Part shown: positions 34,505 through 46,487 of the stretch, piece by piece
Position numbering within the stretch: position 1 is the stretch's first letter
How the letters are laid out: each line of letters opens with the position of its first letter
Assembly: GCF_000264995.1 (NCBI RefSeq)
Contig: NW_006767434.1
Span: forward strand, 230,843 to 294,842
DNA length: 64,000 nt
Direction: 5' to 3'
Source: Punctularia strigosozonata HHB-11173 SS5
Taxonomy: Eukaryota > Basidiomycota > Agaricomycetes > Corticiales > Punctulariaceae
Translations under genes and position numbers: made by a program
The notes under the pieces: generated by a model
What the model was told of the DNA's origin: nothing
Seen by the model: the letters and a program-made list of their open reading frames with translations, nothing else
Database searches by the model: none

Positions 34505-34978
34505 CATCCCGACGAATTCGAATTACGATCTTGACACGACCCTCACAAATACGGTAAATTATTCTGTATGTACCCCGGTGCCCGATACTCGGCCGAATGT
34601 ATCCACTATTCAGTACTATCACGTCCTCCCATCGTGGCACTAGTAGGATCGCGCAATTCAATTGTTGTTGACATTATTCATTGCCGGCGCGTGAAGTCAC
34701 TGATTGATAGAGACGGAGGGGGGATGACGGAATCCAAGTGACTTCCTCAATTTAATCAAATGTTTCTAGGGTACGATAGCAACGATGGTGGATGTACTTA
34801 GTATGGAAAGGAGGGTGACTAAAGGATGAACCTATATGTTCCGCATGCTCCGATTAGCTGATAAGAGCAAACAACACTGCGACGACGGAGGAGATGAGAA
34901 ATGTACATGGGCGCAGAGCCCCGGACGGAGCGGGGGCTTGAGGGATTGGAATCGGCGCCGACGTTGTGAAATTCAGGT
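34505..34978. other. Convergent 3' region, MFS transporter and EB1
   Basis: AT-richer spacer between two converging genes; it contains their 3' UTRs only, as far as I can see. Confidence 0.45.
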
Positions 34979-36062
34979 TCAGAACGTTTCTTCTTCGTCT
35001 ACGGCGCCGCCTTCGGGTACCTCGAAGCCATCCTACGATGTGACGACGACCGTGAGCAACGAAATGGAGGTTGCGATGCCCGCTCAGACGTACTTCTGTT
35101 GAGTAAAGAATCTTCTGGATCTCCTTGAGCGTCTCATCGTCTTGACCCTGTCCCTCGAGCACCTCTAGCTGCTGCTGCACCAAGATCTCAATATCGCGAA
35201 GCTGCAACGCGACGAAAACACATCAGAAAGTCGCGCACATCGCGAAAAAAATGCCAATTTCGTGTGCCCACCTTCGCGAAGTAGAAGTCGCGCTCTTTCT
35301 CCAGCCCCTCCATGTGCGTGCCCATCTCCCGCAGCTGCGCTTGCAGCGCCAACACCGCCTCGCTCTGGTTCGGCTGCGTGCTCCCCGGCCGACGCCCGAG
35401 CGGCGTCTTGCCGCCCGTCCGCGCCGCCGCACCGGCCGTCAGCCCGCCGCCGGTTCGTGTGGTCGTGGCGAGTGGTGCAATCGTGGCTGGCGTGTCGGCC
35501 GGCGCGCCGCGGCGGCGGCCGACGGCGTCGTACGTCGAGGACGGGTTGTCGAGGTCGCCCGGATAGTTCTCGGACCAGAACCGCCGGATCCATTGCAGGA
35601 ACTCGAGGTTGTCCTGCATTTTGCATTTGACGAGCTTCTCGACGGGTATCGGCTGGAAGGGGGGCACGCGACCGGGAAAACGTCAGATATAGTATCTGTG
35701 GCAGTCCACGCACAACTTTGAGGGCGTGGAGGCGGGCTCGCTTACCTTTTCGATCTTCTTCGCCTTGAAGATGTTCTGGAGCACCTTGAAGTTGGCGATG
35801 TACTCGTATTCGTGTTTCGCGTTCATTTTGACGCGCGTCATTGGCACATCGCCTATATCGCACCAAGATCCACGCAGACAACGCGGTCACAAGAGGAGTA
35901 TCGGTGTGAGTCCCTCCGATCGTGATGGACGGAATCAGACGCACCGTATATCGAGTCGATGACCTGACAATACGCGCCCCCCGTGCCACATTGCTCGACT
36001 TTCGTGTAGTTGATTTGTAGTAGGTCATTTAGCCATCCGAGGAGTTCTGTTCGTGAGGCCAT
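34979..36062 (-). CDS. Microtubule plus-end tracking protein EB1 (Bim1/Mal3 type)
   Basis: Binds growing microtubule ends and recruits other +TIPs. Exons 35945-36062, 35746-35852, 35272-35652, 35094-35201, 34979-35032; 255 aa. The N-terminal calponin-homology domain is clear: MASRTELLGWLNDLLQINYT, EQCGTGGAYCQVIDSIYG, VPMTRVKMNAKHEYEYVANF, then QNIFKAKKIEK, PIPVEKLVKCKMQDNLEFLQ and WIRRFWSENYPG. A Gly/Thr/Arg-rich linker precedes the EB1 coiled-coil/homology region (LREMGTHMEGLEKERDFYFAK, LRDIEILVQQQLEVLEG, ILYSTE). The last exon gives the acidic tail DGFEVPEGGAVDEEETF, so the C-terminal residue is Phe, as in many fungal EB1 proteins, rather than Tyr. Confidence 0.95.
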
Positions 36063-36389
36063 GTTGGAGGACGCGTAGAGATCGTCGAGGCAGCGGAGAG
36101 AGGCTTACACCGGTGGCTGGTCGGTGCCACCGGCGGGCAAACAGCGCGTACAGCCCGGCCATGAACACTGATTCGCCCAGTCAGCCGAGGCGTCTACGCG
36201 CCATCGAATCGTTCAAAGGTGGCCGTTCGACTATTCTGAATCCTTCATATGGCGTTGATACAGATACAAACTCGGAGATAAATGAAGAGTCCAATGTTCA
36301 TGTTCTTATAGCGTTAGCAGCGATCCGGCTTGGATGAATCTATTCCATCTCAATCTGATATCTGTCGTCCTGGGTACAAAAGAAGAATT

Positions 36390-37940
36390 ATATTCTTGTC
36401 TGTAAGAAAGGAATGTCTGTACCTACCCCAACACTGAATACGAGAGCAGGTAGATTGGCCTTCTCGCGATAGGACTCGTCGTCGCGAAACTCGAGATTGA
36501 GCGTGATTGTCTGGGGTAGAACCATCTCGTCGTATCCTTGGTGTATGAATGCCGGTCGAACGTTGACGTGTACAGATGCGCACTTGCGCGACCGTATCAC
36601 GATCCGAGTACCGCGTCGCAACCGTAGACTTGCTATGCGGGTCCTCGGGAAGTTGGAGTTGGTTAATCACCATAGCTCCTGCTGCAAACCGGAGTGTGCG
36701 TGTTTCAACCCGTATCGCACATGTCAGATGGACGGAAGAATCAAGAAGGATGCCGACAAGGTCGTAGACGTGTGACATTTCGATGTATAATTGAAAATCT
36801 CCGCTGGGTAGGACTCGCAATGTCACCGTCGAAAGCCGCAGAGCTCTTACGGTTTCGATCATCGGGCCAATATCACCCATGAGAGTGAAGGGTCCAGCCA
36901 TATACAGCGTGAGAGCTTCGATGGGGTGTCTGTGACGGATGAGTGTGTCTGATATACGAACTGCTTAGCAATCTTCAGTAGCTCCCACAGTAAAACAAAA
37001 CACACCTATCGCTGCCTTCAGATGCGGAGATATAGTCGGAAGACACCCCGACGGATTCTCCCACTCTTTGTTAGGGGGCGCATAGACAAGTGAGCGTATA
37101 ACGCTTGGTTGTATGAGTTCACATAGCCAGGGTATGAGATTCTCTTCGTAGTGGCGGTCTGTGACAGCCAATCCCCGGAATTCTACGTGGAGCGAATCGA
37201 GAAATAATGGAAACAGATCATGATGGTGAACTTCGACTCCGTCGACGATCTGGCAGTTGATCATACCAAGTGAGCGAGATGGGGGCAGCTGGAAATGATA
37301 GCGTGTAGTGATAGCAGAGTTCCGTGAAAGCCCCGCAGTACCAGCTGTGATATTAGGAGTAAAACGCAAGATATCAAGCCGTTGTATGGTGGATGTAGCT
37401 CGAGAAATGTGCCTCCCAGGATTTCTAACCGTGTCACCGCCCGCATAATGACAACAGCCCTGGAGCTTCGCTCGCAGAGTACCATCGGTTATACGGGGAC
37501 GGTTCGGGAGCGGGGATTCACATAATAGAGAGATCGCGTGAAATCGACGAGCGTTTGTAGCATGCGTGAGCGTCAATAACATTGCGACGTCTGTGTAGTC
37601 GCAGGGAGGAGAACAAGCGGCGTCTGGAGTACGGTAAGAGCGCCGAGCATACGAGCGCGCAGGACTACATCGTTGCCTTTAGGTTGAGATGGTCAACCCA
37701 TGCGTGCTCGAGTTAGTATTCGAGCTCATCAAAGATGAGCTCGAACAGCTCTGGGGGTAGGCAGACTAGAAGATTGCGACGCGTCCGGAGAGTCTGAAGG
37801 CGAGCGGTGTAGGTGCTGATCAGCTCCAATTCGCGTTCGATATCCTCGGCCGCTGCGCTAATCGCCCAGGATGTATCCAACGTAACTCGAATGGAAGATG
37901 GAGCGGTTCCAATGACATGATTCCAAGTTGACGACCGCAT
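36390..37940 (-). pseudogene. F-box-like pseudogene (third paralogue)
   Basis: Starts like its relatives: ATG 37940, then a helical stretch and the F-box segment LLVCLPPELFELIFDELEY. The frame then meets TAA (after DELEY) and TAG (after KATM); between and after these, the homologous SCALVCSALLPYSRRR is still readable. Further on, pieces matching paralogues A and B appear in changing frames: SQLVLRGFHGTLLSLHAI, HHHDLFPLFLDSLHVEFRGL, EENLIPWLCELIQPSVIRSL, and near 36850-36760 TVTLRVLPSGDFQLYIEMSH. At least two stops and two frame changes are needed, so it is dead. Against paralogues A and B both stops look like C-to-T changes of CAA and CAG. Confidence 0.78.
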
Positions 37941-38266
37941 AAAGTTCGGCTGCAGATACGCCTGCACAGAATGCCTCGAGCATACACCACTAACGGCTGA
38001 CCTGAGGCGTGATAGGGAGAAAGGTTGGGGATGCGTCTGTTTAACACAGTAAGACTGTCGCATTTCACATGCCTCATGCCGCTGTTCACACGCCTTTGAA
38101 AGCGTCTACCTCCGGACGATAACTGTCTTTTAAACTCCGACTCTTTTTGGCTTTGACTCTCACCAGTTCGAACAACTACTCGGGACACCTGACCATTCTC
38201 CCAGCGATTGGATGCCCTATATACAATGGACGCAGCTGTTATCATGCTTGACTGGAGACCTGTGCA
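37941..38266. other. Divergent promoter region
   Basis: 326 bp between the F-box pseudogene and the ThDP enzyme. No other feature recognised. Confidence 0.45.
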
Positions 38267-40501
38267 ATGTACACAACAACATCCGTGTTCTTAGCGACTT
38301 TGACCCGTGCCGGCGTCACACATGCGTTCGTCAACTGGGGCTCGGATCACCCTGCTATGCTGGAGGAGCTGGCACGGCAACGACGAGAAAGTACGGATGG
38401 GAGGACAATACCTACGATCATTACTTGCCCGAACGAGATGGTCGCGCTCAGCGCAGCGCAGGGATATGCCCAGATTACGGGGAACCCCGCAGCAGTGATA
38501 GTACATGTTGATGTTGGTACTCAGGTACGTATAGTCGCACTGGCTTAAGGCGTATCTCATGTCTGATATGGGCCGTCCAATCAGTCGCTTGGCGGTGCCG
38601 TCCATAACGTCGACAAGGGTAGAATACCCGTCATAATCTTCGCTGGTGCCTCCGCACATAGCTCGGATGGTGAGCTTAAAGGGTCTAGGAATGAATGGAT
38701 CATGTGGCTACAAGGTAGGGATCGAATTATGGCTGTTCGCTTTCGTTCCGGTTTTTGTACCATTCGAGAACGCTCTCTCGTGTCTTCCCTTTGAGAATGT
38801 TGGACCAGACCCACTGATGTCACTTCCCCAGATATACCTGATCAGTCCGCTATCGTTCGGCAATATATGCGATGGACGTATGAGATTCATAGTGGTCGGA
38901 ACGTTGCGCAGGCTGTGATGCGCGGCCTGCAGATGTGAGCATCAACTCGCCTTTAACGCCGTTGCCTGCTCAAGCTTGCCTGGAAGTGCCACGAGCGAGC
39001 CCCGGGGGCCGATATATCTCTGGGCTCGGCGGGAAGCCATGGAAGAAGAGGTCAACGAGCAAGTCATGAATGCTCAACTGAGCAGGAAGGCATGGCCTTC
39101 TGTCTCCCCCGCGGGGCTGTCTCCAGAAGGTAATACGGCTTCCTCCTGGTCCTGCACATCCTTATCGATGTTCATGTCTTAATAGATGCGAAGACGATCG
39201 CCTCAGCGTTGATCCAAGCTAAAACACCGCTGATTATCACCTCGCGGATGCGCTCTAAGAGCGCTTCGTTTGCGCATCTCACGGCCCTGGTCGATATCTT
39301 AGCCATACCCATTTGCGTCTCGTGCCCATCTACCGTCTGCTTCCCCTTTTCCCATCCTTGCTACCAAGGCACATTCTTCGGCATCCTTTCAGTGGAGATG
39401 CAAGAAACGATCGCTTCGGCCGATACCATACTCATCCTGGACTGTGACGTGCCATGGATCCAGAGCCGCGGGACTAAACCGCGATCAAACGCGCGAGTCT
39501 TCCTCCTCGACTCGGGGGATCCTCTCAAGCTGGGAATGGGCTTTGCTCACGTTGACGCCGAGATCATCTGCAGCGCGGATGCAGAGACGGCTGTCGGCCA
39601 GATCTTGACTTTCGTCAACGATCAGAAAACCACTTCGGGAGATGTCAGCGAGATTGTAGCTCAACGATTCGACTGCTTGCGAGCGCGGCACGATGAATGG
39701 GTCGCTAACATCGACACGCTCGAAACAACACTTCCCGAGGATGGATCGTTCACCGTGCCGAATCTACTTCATGTCCTACGTCACGCGGTGCGCGAGCATA
39801 CTCCCAGCGAAGGACAGCGCATCATCATCCTCAACGAGGCGATCAGCAACTATGCATTCGTGTGGACGCACATGCGTCCCGAGCGAGCAGGCGAAATCAT
39901 ATCTTCGGGCGGGTCATCGTTGGGGTGGGCGCTAGGCGCTGCGGTTGGGGCAAATATGGGTGGCCAAGTGGCCGGAAAGGAATTTGACCTCATTGTAGCC
40001 ATCGTTGGCGATGGCAGTTACCTTTTCGGGGCTCCCAGCTCGGCGTACTGGATGGCAAGGAAGTACAACACAGTGAGTATCGGTTCATCCTAAACATGAT
40101 ATGCGTGCTCAGTGTACCTATTCATAGCCTTTCTTGACAATCGTCCTCAACAATGGTGGATGGAAGGTATCGCGTCCATCCTCTCCTCATGTCTGCTCCT
40201 TTGACTAACCCCACCGCCCATGCTTGCTTCTCTCACCAACCTCGTCGTCCAGTCTCCCAAGCTCTCGATGCTTGGTGTCTACCCGCACGGGCTCGGAAGC
40301 AAACTGGCCGGCGACAACCTAACCGTCGGCTTTGGGCCGGAGGCGCCGGACTACGCCGAGATAGCTGCTGCCGCCGGCGGCGCATGGGGGCGTCGCGTGG
40401 GCAGGTTCGAAGAGCTGCAGGAAACGTTCGCGGAAGCGATCGCCGCCGTCGTTGTCGAGAAGCGCTGCGCTGTCGTAGACTGTGTTCTCGAGTCGATCTG
40501 A
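38267..40501 (+). CDS. Thiamine-diphosphate-dependent enzyme, acetolactate-synthase-like
   Basis: Member of the ThDP decarboxylase/carboligase family (acetolactate synthase, benzoylformate decarboxylase, oxalyl-CoA decarboxylase group). The exact reaction cannot be assigned. Seven exons: 38267-38524, 38585-38714, 38832-38934, 38987-39129, 39186-40072, 40128-40166, 40253-40501; 602 aa. The cofactor-activating Glu lies in TCPNEMVALSAAQGYAQ (about residue 54). The PP domain has the ThDP/Mg motif GDGSYLFGAPSSAYWMARKY...TIVLNNGGWK (GDG...NN). The middle domain contains ADTILILDCDVPWIQ. No mitochondrial presequence is evident (MYTTTSVFLATLTRAGVTHA), which argues against the branched-chain-amino-acid Ilv2. 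It lies head-to-head with an F-box pseudogene. Confidence 0.88.
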
Positions 40502-43203
40502 TGGACGCCGAGGGTCCCGGCGATATCGGGCAATGCGTCCCAATCGTGGACGTAGTTGCGCGCAGGTCGCGCGTATGATATAATGTTACTTAGGTCCGTG
40601 GGCGCTCGGCACAGACGTTCGTGGCGCGCCGCTGTCTGCCGTGGCCAGGGGACGCGATGAACTGAACAAATGCTTCCGGTTGGCGTCGCTTTGACGACAT
40701 CACTTCCGTCTTAATTAACTGCTTTCCGCTTGTCGCCACAATCAGAACATCCTGAATCAGATTCACAACGCCTCCGTTGTGCAAATGCAGAACAACACAG
40801 AGCTATCATACATCGCAAACGCGCACGTATGAAGTAGAAGGAGATGGAAGGTCCTGACGTTGGTCGTTTGAGCGAAGCTCACGATGATCTGCTGCCTGAT
40901 CGACCAAAACAGCAACCTCAGGGATCGCGCTCGACGATAGGCTGGCTCCCTATGCCTTTACCATGCAGCATTCCATGCTGCATGTGTGAGCGGACCTCAT
41001 CGACGTTTTGACGTTCAGATCTCCGCAGTAGTCGCATTGCAATGTACCTATAACATATGGATGGAACATCGCAGGTAATCTTCGGTAGGATGATCACGGT
41101 ATCACCGGGGAAATGGATGCGAACAACGCCGTAACTTGTGAGCGTTTCGCAATGAACGTGGGTACACCCAGGGACTCGATATGCAACTCGCCTTGGCCTC
41201 GGCGGTGGAACGTAGGTACACTGAAGGGCTGCGTGGTAATGTCGGCACTAATACCGGACTAAACTTGCAATCCGCTTGGAACGACGAGGACTGCATACAC
41301 CTTCGGCCTTGTTGTTGATCTCTCGTGGGTGTGATTCATGACAGCAAGAGTGATACGTTCAGGAAAGCAACTGTTAGGCGATCAAAGAGAGCAATCTCTC
41401 GAATATACCAAAACGAAGACCACGCCTGCACTCGATGAGGTAGTCGAGTCCTCGAATCCGCTATGCTAAACCTTCTGCGCGGTGGCGTGCAGGCGATGCA
41501 CAAGTCTAACGGAGCCGCTGACGGTGTCGGTACTTCATCGGGTTGCTTGCACACGACGGAACACCACGGCCAATTTAAGAATTAAGGACGCTCCAGACCG
41601 CCCGCCCTGCGGTGTCCCCATGTTGCGCTTTGGTCCGCAAAAGCCCCCGATATCGGCACCAATTTGTCCGCAGTACCCACACGCGGCTCGGTGGAGGGAC
41701 GGGCGCTGATAACGACACGAAGTACCGCCAGCGGAACGGCTCGTGGCGTCAAAATGCGTGGAATATGCCATCAAAGGTGGATGGCAACCTCGATCTTTGA
41801 TGAAGGCTCATGCAGCTCATCAGCTGCAAATTACCTCGAGCAGGTGTGTTGCATGTGCTTCATCAGGTCGTTGAGAGCAGCAACAGGCGGAGCTGCGTCG
41901 AGCATTGTCGAGCCGGTGAGAAGATCCATCGGCGCGAAAGTCTTTCAATAACGCCGTGCTTCGGAGTCGATATAAAGCGCCGAGGTATAACCACCGAAGC
42001 AACATCCATGGTGGGAACCTATGAGCAACGGAGACGAGAGCTTGGTGTGTTTGGGACCCCCTGGCCTGAATCCATGGATCGCAGGTGGGGTGGCTCGGAT
42101 GATCCTCGTCAGGCCCAGACCTAACATTCAAACGCACAAGAAACTCCTCCGGGCACGCTGCTACCAAAACAACCAAAGCGACGTCAGTCATGCCACGGGC
42201 GCCGGTTCTGGGAACTGCTTCCAATGAATGGCGAAGGGGCGACTCCTGTAGTGCGGGTTGGGTGATGTGAAAATTGGAGCCATTCCATCATGCCTTTGTC
42301 AACGGAGGAGACAACAAGCGACAGGCAGACGGCGAATGAGCGCAGAACATTCTCGATATCGTCGTCAAGCAAGGAGCTCCAGTCGGCGAGACCGGGGAGG
42401 TAGCAATCACGTGGAGCGTGGGTGCTTTGGCCTCATCGCGCCTTCGCGACGTGGTTTATCTGCTTTCTCGAGTTTCTCAACGGCAACTCACGGACAACGG
42501 ACCTGAAATCGGCAGAGGAAGATGACCGCGAGATCCCCGATGCGGGAAACCGGAACGTAACAGGCACGGATGAGGTACGAGACTACAGTTCCATCCCGGT
42601 TCTCCAGAACCGATTCGTTGCCACTCTGGTCGCTGTAAATAATTAGCGAACTTTCATACGCAGAGCCCATCGTCTCGGATCGCCCTCGACCACTCGTTTG
42701 CTCCGCCCTTTCGTTTGACCGCTCACTCCTTTCTCGCTGCGCTCGTTGTTGATTAGTCTCTGTATCCGGTTCGGCAGCCTCGTCCCCCTGAACCGAGCCG
42801 TGAGTTCGGGGCAGCCACAGCCGGCTCCAACTCTATCCACTCTCCTTACGTCCTTATACCGCTGGCACGCCGTGCCTATATTGGCTAACATCCTGAACGA
42901 CATTCCTTTCTCCGATCTCGTTTTTCATGTCTTGTCGTGAGTGTGAGTACGAACTCGCAAATGGACCGCCTCCTGACAAACTCGAACATTGCTTCTCGCA
43001 CATTCAATAGCGCGTTACTCGCACGTATAAGATAGAGATTGGCATCATCCTAGTTGCTGTACACTTCCACTTCCGACGTTGTACCGAATTGGATCCACTC
43101 ATCTGGCTTCTGGTGGGGCAGGAGGTGAGTGTAAAACGTCTTCGGTTTGGAGGTAGAGTTTTAATGACGAAACCCGCCCACACAAGACGTGCCTCACTCG
43201 CGC
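40502..43203. other. Long intergenic region, ThDP enzyme to F-box gene
   Basis: 2.7 kb with only stray frames (up to 134 codons, 41820-42224 minus). No domain, LTR, inverted-repeat ends or RNA gene recognised. Confidence 0.4.
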
Positions 43204-44489
43204 ATGGAATTATCGCCGGAGGCATATCAGCTCATTGCCAAGCACGTCGGCAACCGTCAAGACTTACACACGTTATGCACCGTATCCCGAGGCTTTCAGC
43301 GCGCCGCGGAGCGCGCGTTGTACAACACCTTACATCTCAGCGAGCAGGGCGACACCATCGCCCTCTGCACTCTTCTATCTCGCCAGCCTCGTGTGGCAGG
43401 CTATGTCAGGGCGCTCACTATCGTCGCCTCGGACGAAGAAGGCAGCGAAGAAGACACGCAACCTCCTACCGAGGAATATTGGAACGCTGTCGCGACGGCG
43501 CTTCGCAACATACCCTACACGCGCTATCTGAACATACATCTAGAAAGCAGCGACGGCGAGTCCAAAACCTGGATCTTGACCGGCTGCACATTCCAGCTCG
43601 TCAGCTTTCACTGCGATCTCACCTGGGACGAGTCACTCGTCGCGTTTCTCCGGACCCAGACGCGTCTAGCAGATCTGTTCGTGGCCGACTTCAACAAGAA
43701 TATACCCGAAAATGTATCGCTATCAGTACTTCCGCCGGACCCTCCTTCTCCGTTCCCTCACCTGACCACCCTCGAATGCACCTTCACGGAGGCCGCGTCC
43801 TTGCTCGTCCCTGGCCGCCCTTTAACCCGCCTCAAAACCTGCTTCTCGGCTTCGCGAGTTGAGGACAAGCGTGCCGAATACACCGAGCTCATCTCACGAC
43901 TCAACCTCGGCTCCGCGCCACTGCTGGCGCTCGACATCGCCGACGCGAATTACACCGAGGCCTTCGTGATGGAGCTCCTGACACTCACCGTCGCCGCCTC
44001 GCCGTGCTTCAACGAACTGCGCTATTTCGGAACGTTGGTACTTCCCATCGGCGGTCGCGAGGTTCGTCGCATTCTAACTTGGGTCGTTGCCCCTCGACCT
44101 ATTATTATGGAAACACCGTTAATTGACTTCGTAAAATTCCCGCGCCATGTTTATCCTTATGCACGCATATATATCTATAGCGCCTTCGATTCTACGGGAT
44201 GCTTATGCACCTACCGCACCTCAAATGTGTCGAGTTCGAGGTGTCGGAGTGGCAGCCTGCGCCGACGTCCCGCGGTGCGCTGCGGGCGCTTGCAAGCGAG
44301 CTGAGGCTCTACTGCCCGTCGATCGTATGCGTCGTGTTCGTGTACGATTTCGAGCGATACGTGGTCAGGGCGCGGGACGGGATGTGTGTGGTGGATCAGG
44401 ATGCGTCCACGGAGAACTTGTGGAGGGAGATGTGGCCGGCACGGTATGCGATCGCGTTATCACCCTGGGTTATGAATGGACTCATCTGA
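43204..44489 (+). CDS. F-box-like protein
   Basis: Probable SCF adaptor, same architecture as 29067-30238. The F-box-like start is MELSPEAYQLIAKHVGNRQD with TVSRGFQRAAERALYNTLHL. Exon 1 is 43204-44037 (alternative donor at 44062) and exon 2 is 44181-44489, giving 380 or 388 aa. Exon 2 carries the family C-terminus: RLRFYGMLMHLPHLKCVEFE, TSRGALRALASELRLYCPSI, VVFVYDFERYVVR, ASTENLWREMW. ATG 43204 is the first ATG in frame; only a GTG precedes it. The acceptor CTATAG at 44180 is clear, while the donor is ambiguous because both candidates are phase 0. It converges with the AP-2 sigma gene. Confidence 0.82.
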
Positions 44490-45210
44490 ATGTGATGCAG
44501 ATAATTCCCATTGTAACATCATGATACCCAACGCCATATACCCTAGTTTCAGCGTACCCCAAAGATGGTAAGCACCCTCTCTGTCGTCCTCCACGAGTCA
44601 TCAGTTTACACCTGCTCTCAGTATTAGCATTTCCAGTTCATATATGTACTATCTAAATGAACAAAATATCTAGCAATCCAACTCCATAATCGCCCTTCTT
44701 CATCTGTTACTAAACAGAAGCCTGACTGACGGCTGAGGATGCACCTGCCCGGATTATCCTGGCGCTTTACTAAACATAAGGTCGTTATGCCTTGAGCAAT
44801 GGATCTGGGTTCTCAGAAACGTCGGGATAGCCGCCGCAAATAGCGAGTAAGCTGGAAGAGAAGCCTTCCGTCGGAATGGCACGGTCGTCACCTTCCTAAG
44901 ATCGTGGTCCCGGGAGCTTCGTTAAAGAGGGTCCGATGCTTCAAAACTCCCGACACGCATTCTTCCCGATCGATCTACCCGCATCGCATCCAGGTTTCTG
45001 GAAGTCGTATCGATCCTATGACGACCCCTAAAACGACGCTATGGCCGAAGCAAGCTTGGTTTCGATGTGAGAACGCGTCTTTAGATCATCGCTATGTGCG
45101 ATTCACGCGGGAGTCTGACAACGATGGAAATTGCGATAAGCAAGGAAGGGATATCGGATCTAGATGTACAGTGTCTGGGTTCGTCGTACAGGTCGAGGCG
45201 CAGATCGTCT
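44490..45210. other. Convergent 3' region, F-box and AP-2 sigma
   Basis: AT-richer first half, then stray frames antisense to AP-2 sigma. No gene seen. Confidence 0.45.
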
Positions 45211-46020
45211 CTACTCCAGTCTCTCGAGCTCCTCGAGCCGTTGAAGCACGACGTCCTTGCTCGTCTCCTCGACTTCTCCTGCGAGGAAGATCTCGTCCAA
45301 AATGGCATACACCTACGTTAGCGTCAGGACTGCAAAAGACGGTTGTGGGTAACACGTGCGAGGAATCACCTTATAGAAGTTGAATACGAGGTCGAGTTCG
45401 CATACGTTGTCGAAGAAGGAATCTGCGAGTTGGACGGCATTATATTTTCAGGGAGGAAAGAAGAGGATGCTCCGGAGAACTGACCGAGTATCTCGACAAA
45501 CAAGTGTATCGCCTCCAGATACGCCAACTCGTTGTCGTTCCCGTCCACGCAGACGCAGAAGAAGAGGCCAGCGTATCGGCGATAGACAATCTTGTAGTTT
45601 TGAAACTGTGATCACGAAGTCAGCACGGTGTATGGAGACCGCCGAGCAGAGAAGTCTGGTGCTCACCTCTACGAAGTTAGATTGGTATTTCTGATCTCGA
45701 GGGGCGACTAATCTGTGAACTTCTCCTCGTAATCGGACCTATAAGTTATGATGAGTATCTTGTATCTGTAGCAGAGACACTTGCGCAGAGCTTCATAATG
45801 CGCGATTGGGACGACTCATGTAGTGATATCCCGGGCAGACCATGCTCACCTTCTCGTTGTCATCATATGGAACATACCACTTCGATAGCCTGGTCTTCCC
45901 TTGCCGATTCTATTCACGCATGGTTCCAGCCAATAACGTTGGGCATATTCGTCAATTCCGGATGTACATGACAGGCACGACGACGAGAGGACTAGCCTGA
46001 ACCAGAATGAAGCGGATCAT
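45211..46020 (-). CDS. APS2: AP-2 clathrin adaptor complex, sigma subunit
   Basis: Small core subunit of the AP-2 endocytic adaptor; binds dileucine cargo signals at the plasma membrane. Six exons: 45997-46020 (only 8 codons), 45850-45909, 45667-45738, 45485-45605, 45370-45422, 45211-45312; 143 aa, the normal length. The whole chain is highly conserved: [139 protein letters not shown]. Preserving VQ/NRQ requires the first intron (45910-45996) to start with GC (CAG|GCTAGT) and end with AG; a GT alternative would delete two conserved residues. It shares a divergent promoter with the CXXCH protein. Confidence 0.95.
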
Positions 46021-46487
46021 GGTCGCACACAGCAGGTTGCCGTCGCGGACAGGTACCAAGCGCGAGCCCGTCACGTGCCGTCATATGTACGAGGAGAGGC
46101 TGGCGGAGTTGAGCCCTGGCGGGGTTGAGCCCTGGCGACGTTGAGCCCTGGCGGGGTTCACCTCCTGCGCCATTATCGTCCTGCGGTTTCAACCAGAATA
46201 CCTTCAGATATGCATAGCACGACTTCTTCAACACCTGAGATGTTGGGCTGAAATGGACGAACTCATCTATTCACGCCGCTTTTGGCATCGACTCGGCGAA
46301 TTGGAGTGTCCGAATTATCCAGGTACGCGCCCTGGCCGGGACATTAACCACAGCGATCTGACAGCTCTCCGTGACAGGCATACACACTCCTGACTTGAGT
46401 CGGTGGCAAAATGTCTCCGTAGTCTCCGGGCTCATAAGGCGACCACCATGACGGTAGTACACCCAACTTCCCTCACTAGACGTCGCA
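46021..46487. other. Divergent promoter, AP-2 sigma and CXXCH protein
   Basis: 467 bp. Contains a 16-bp tandem repeat near the AP-2 sigma side and no ORF of interest. Confidence 0.5.
46102..46159. repeat. 16-bp tandem repeat, 3.6 copies
   Basis: Units at 46102, 46118, 46134 and 46150, each of the form GGCG..GTTGAGCCCT with two variable bases. It lies 80-140 bp upstream of the AP-2 sigma start codon. Confidence 0.85.
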
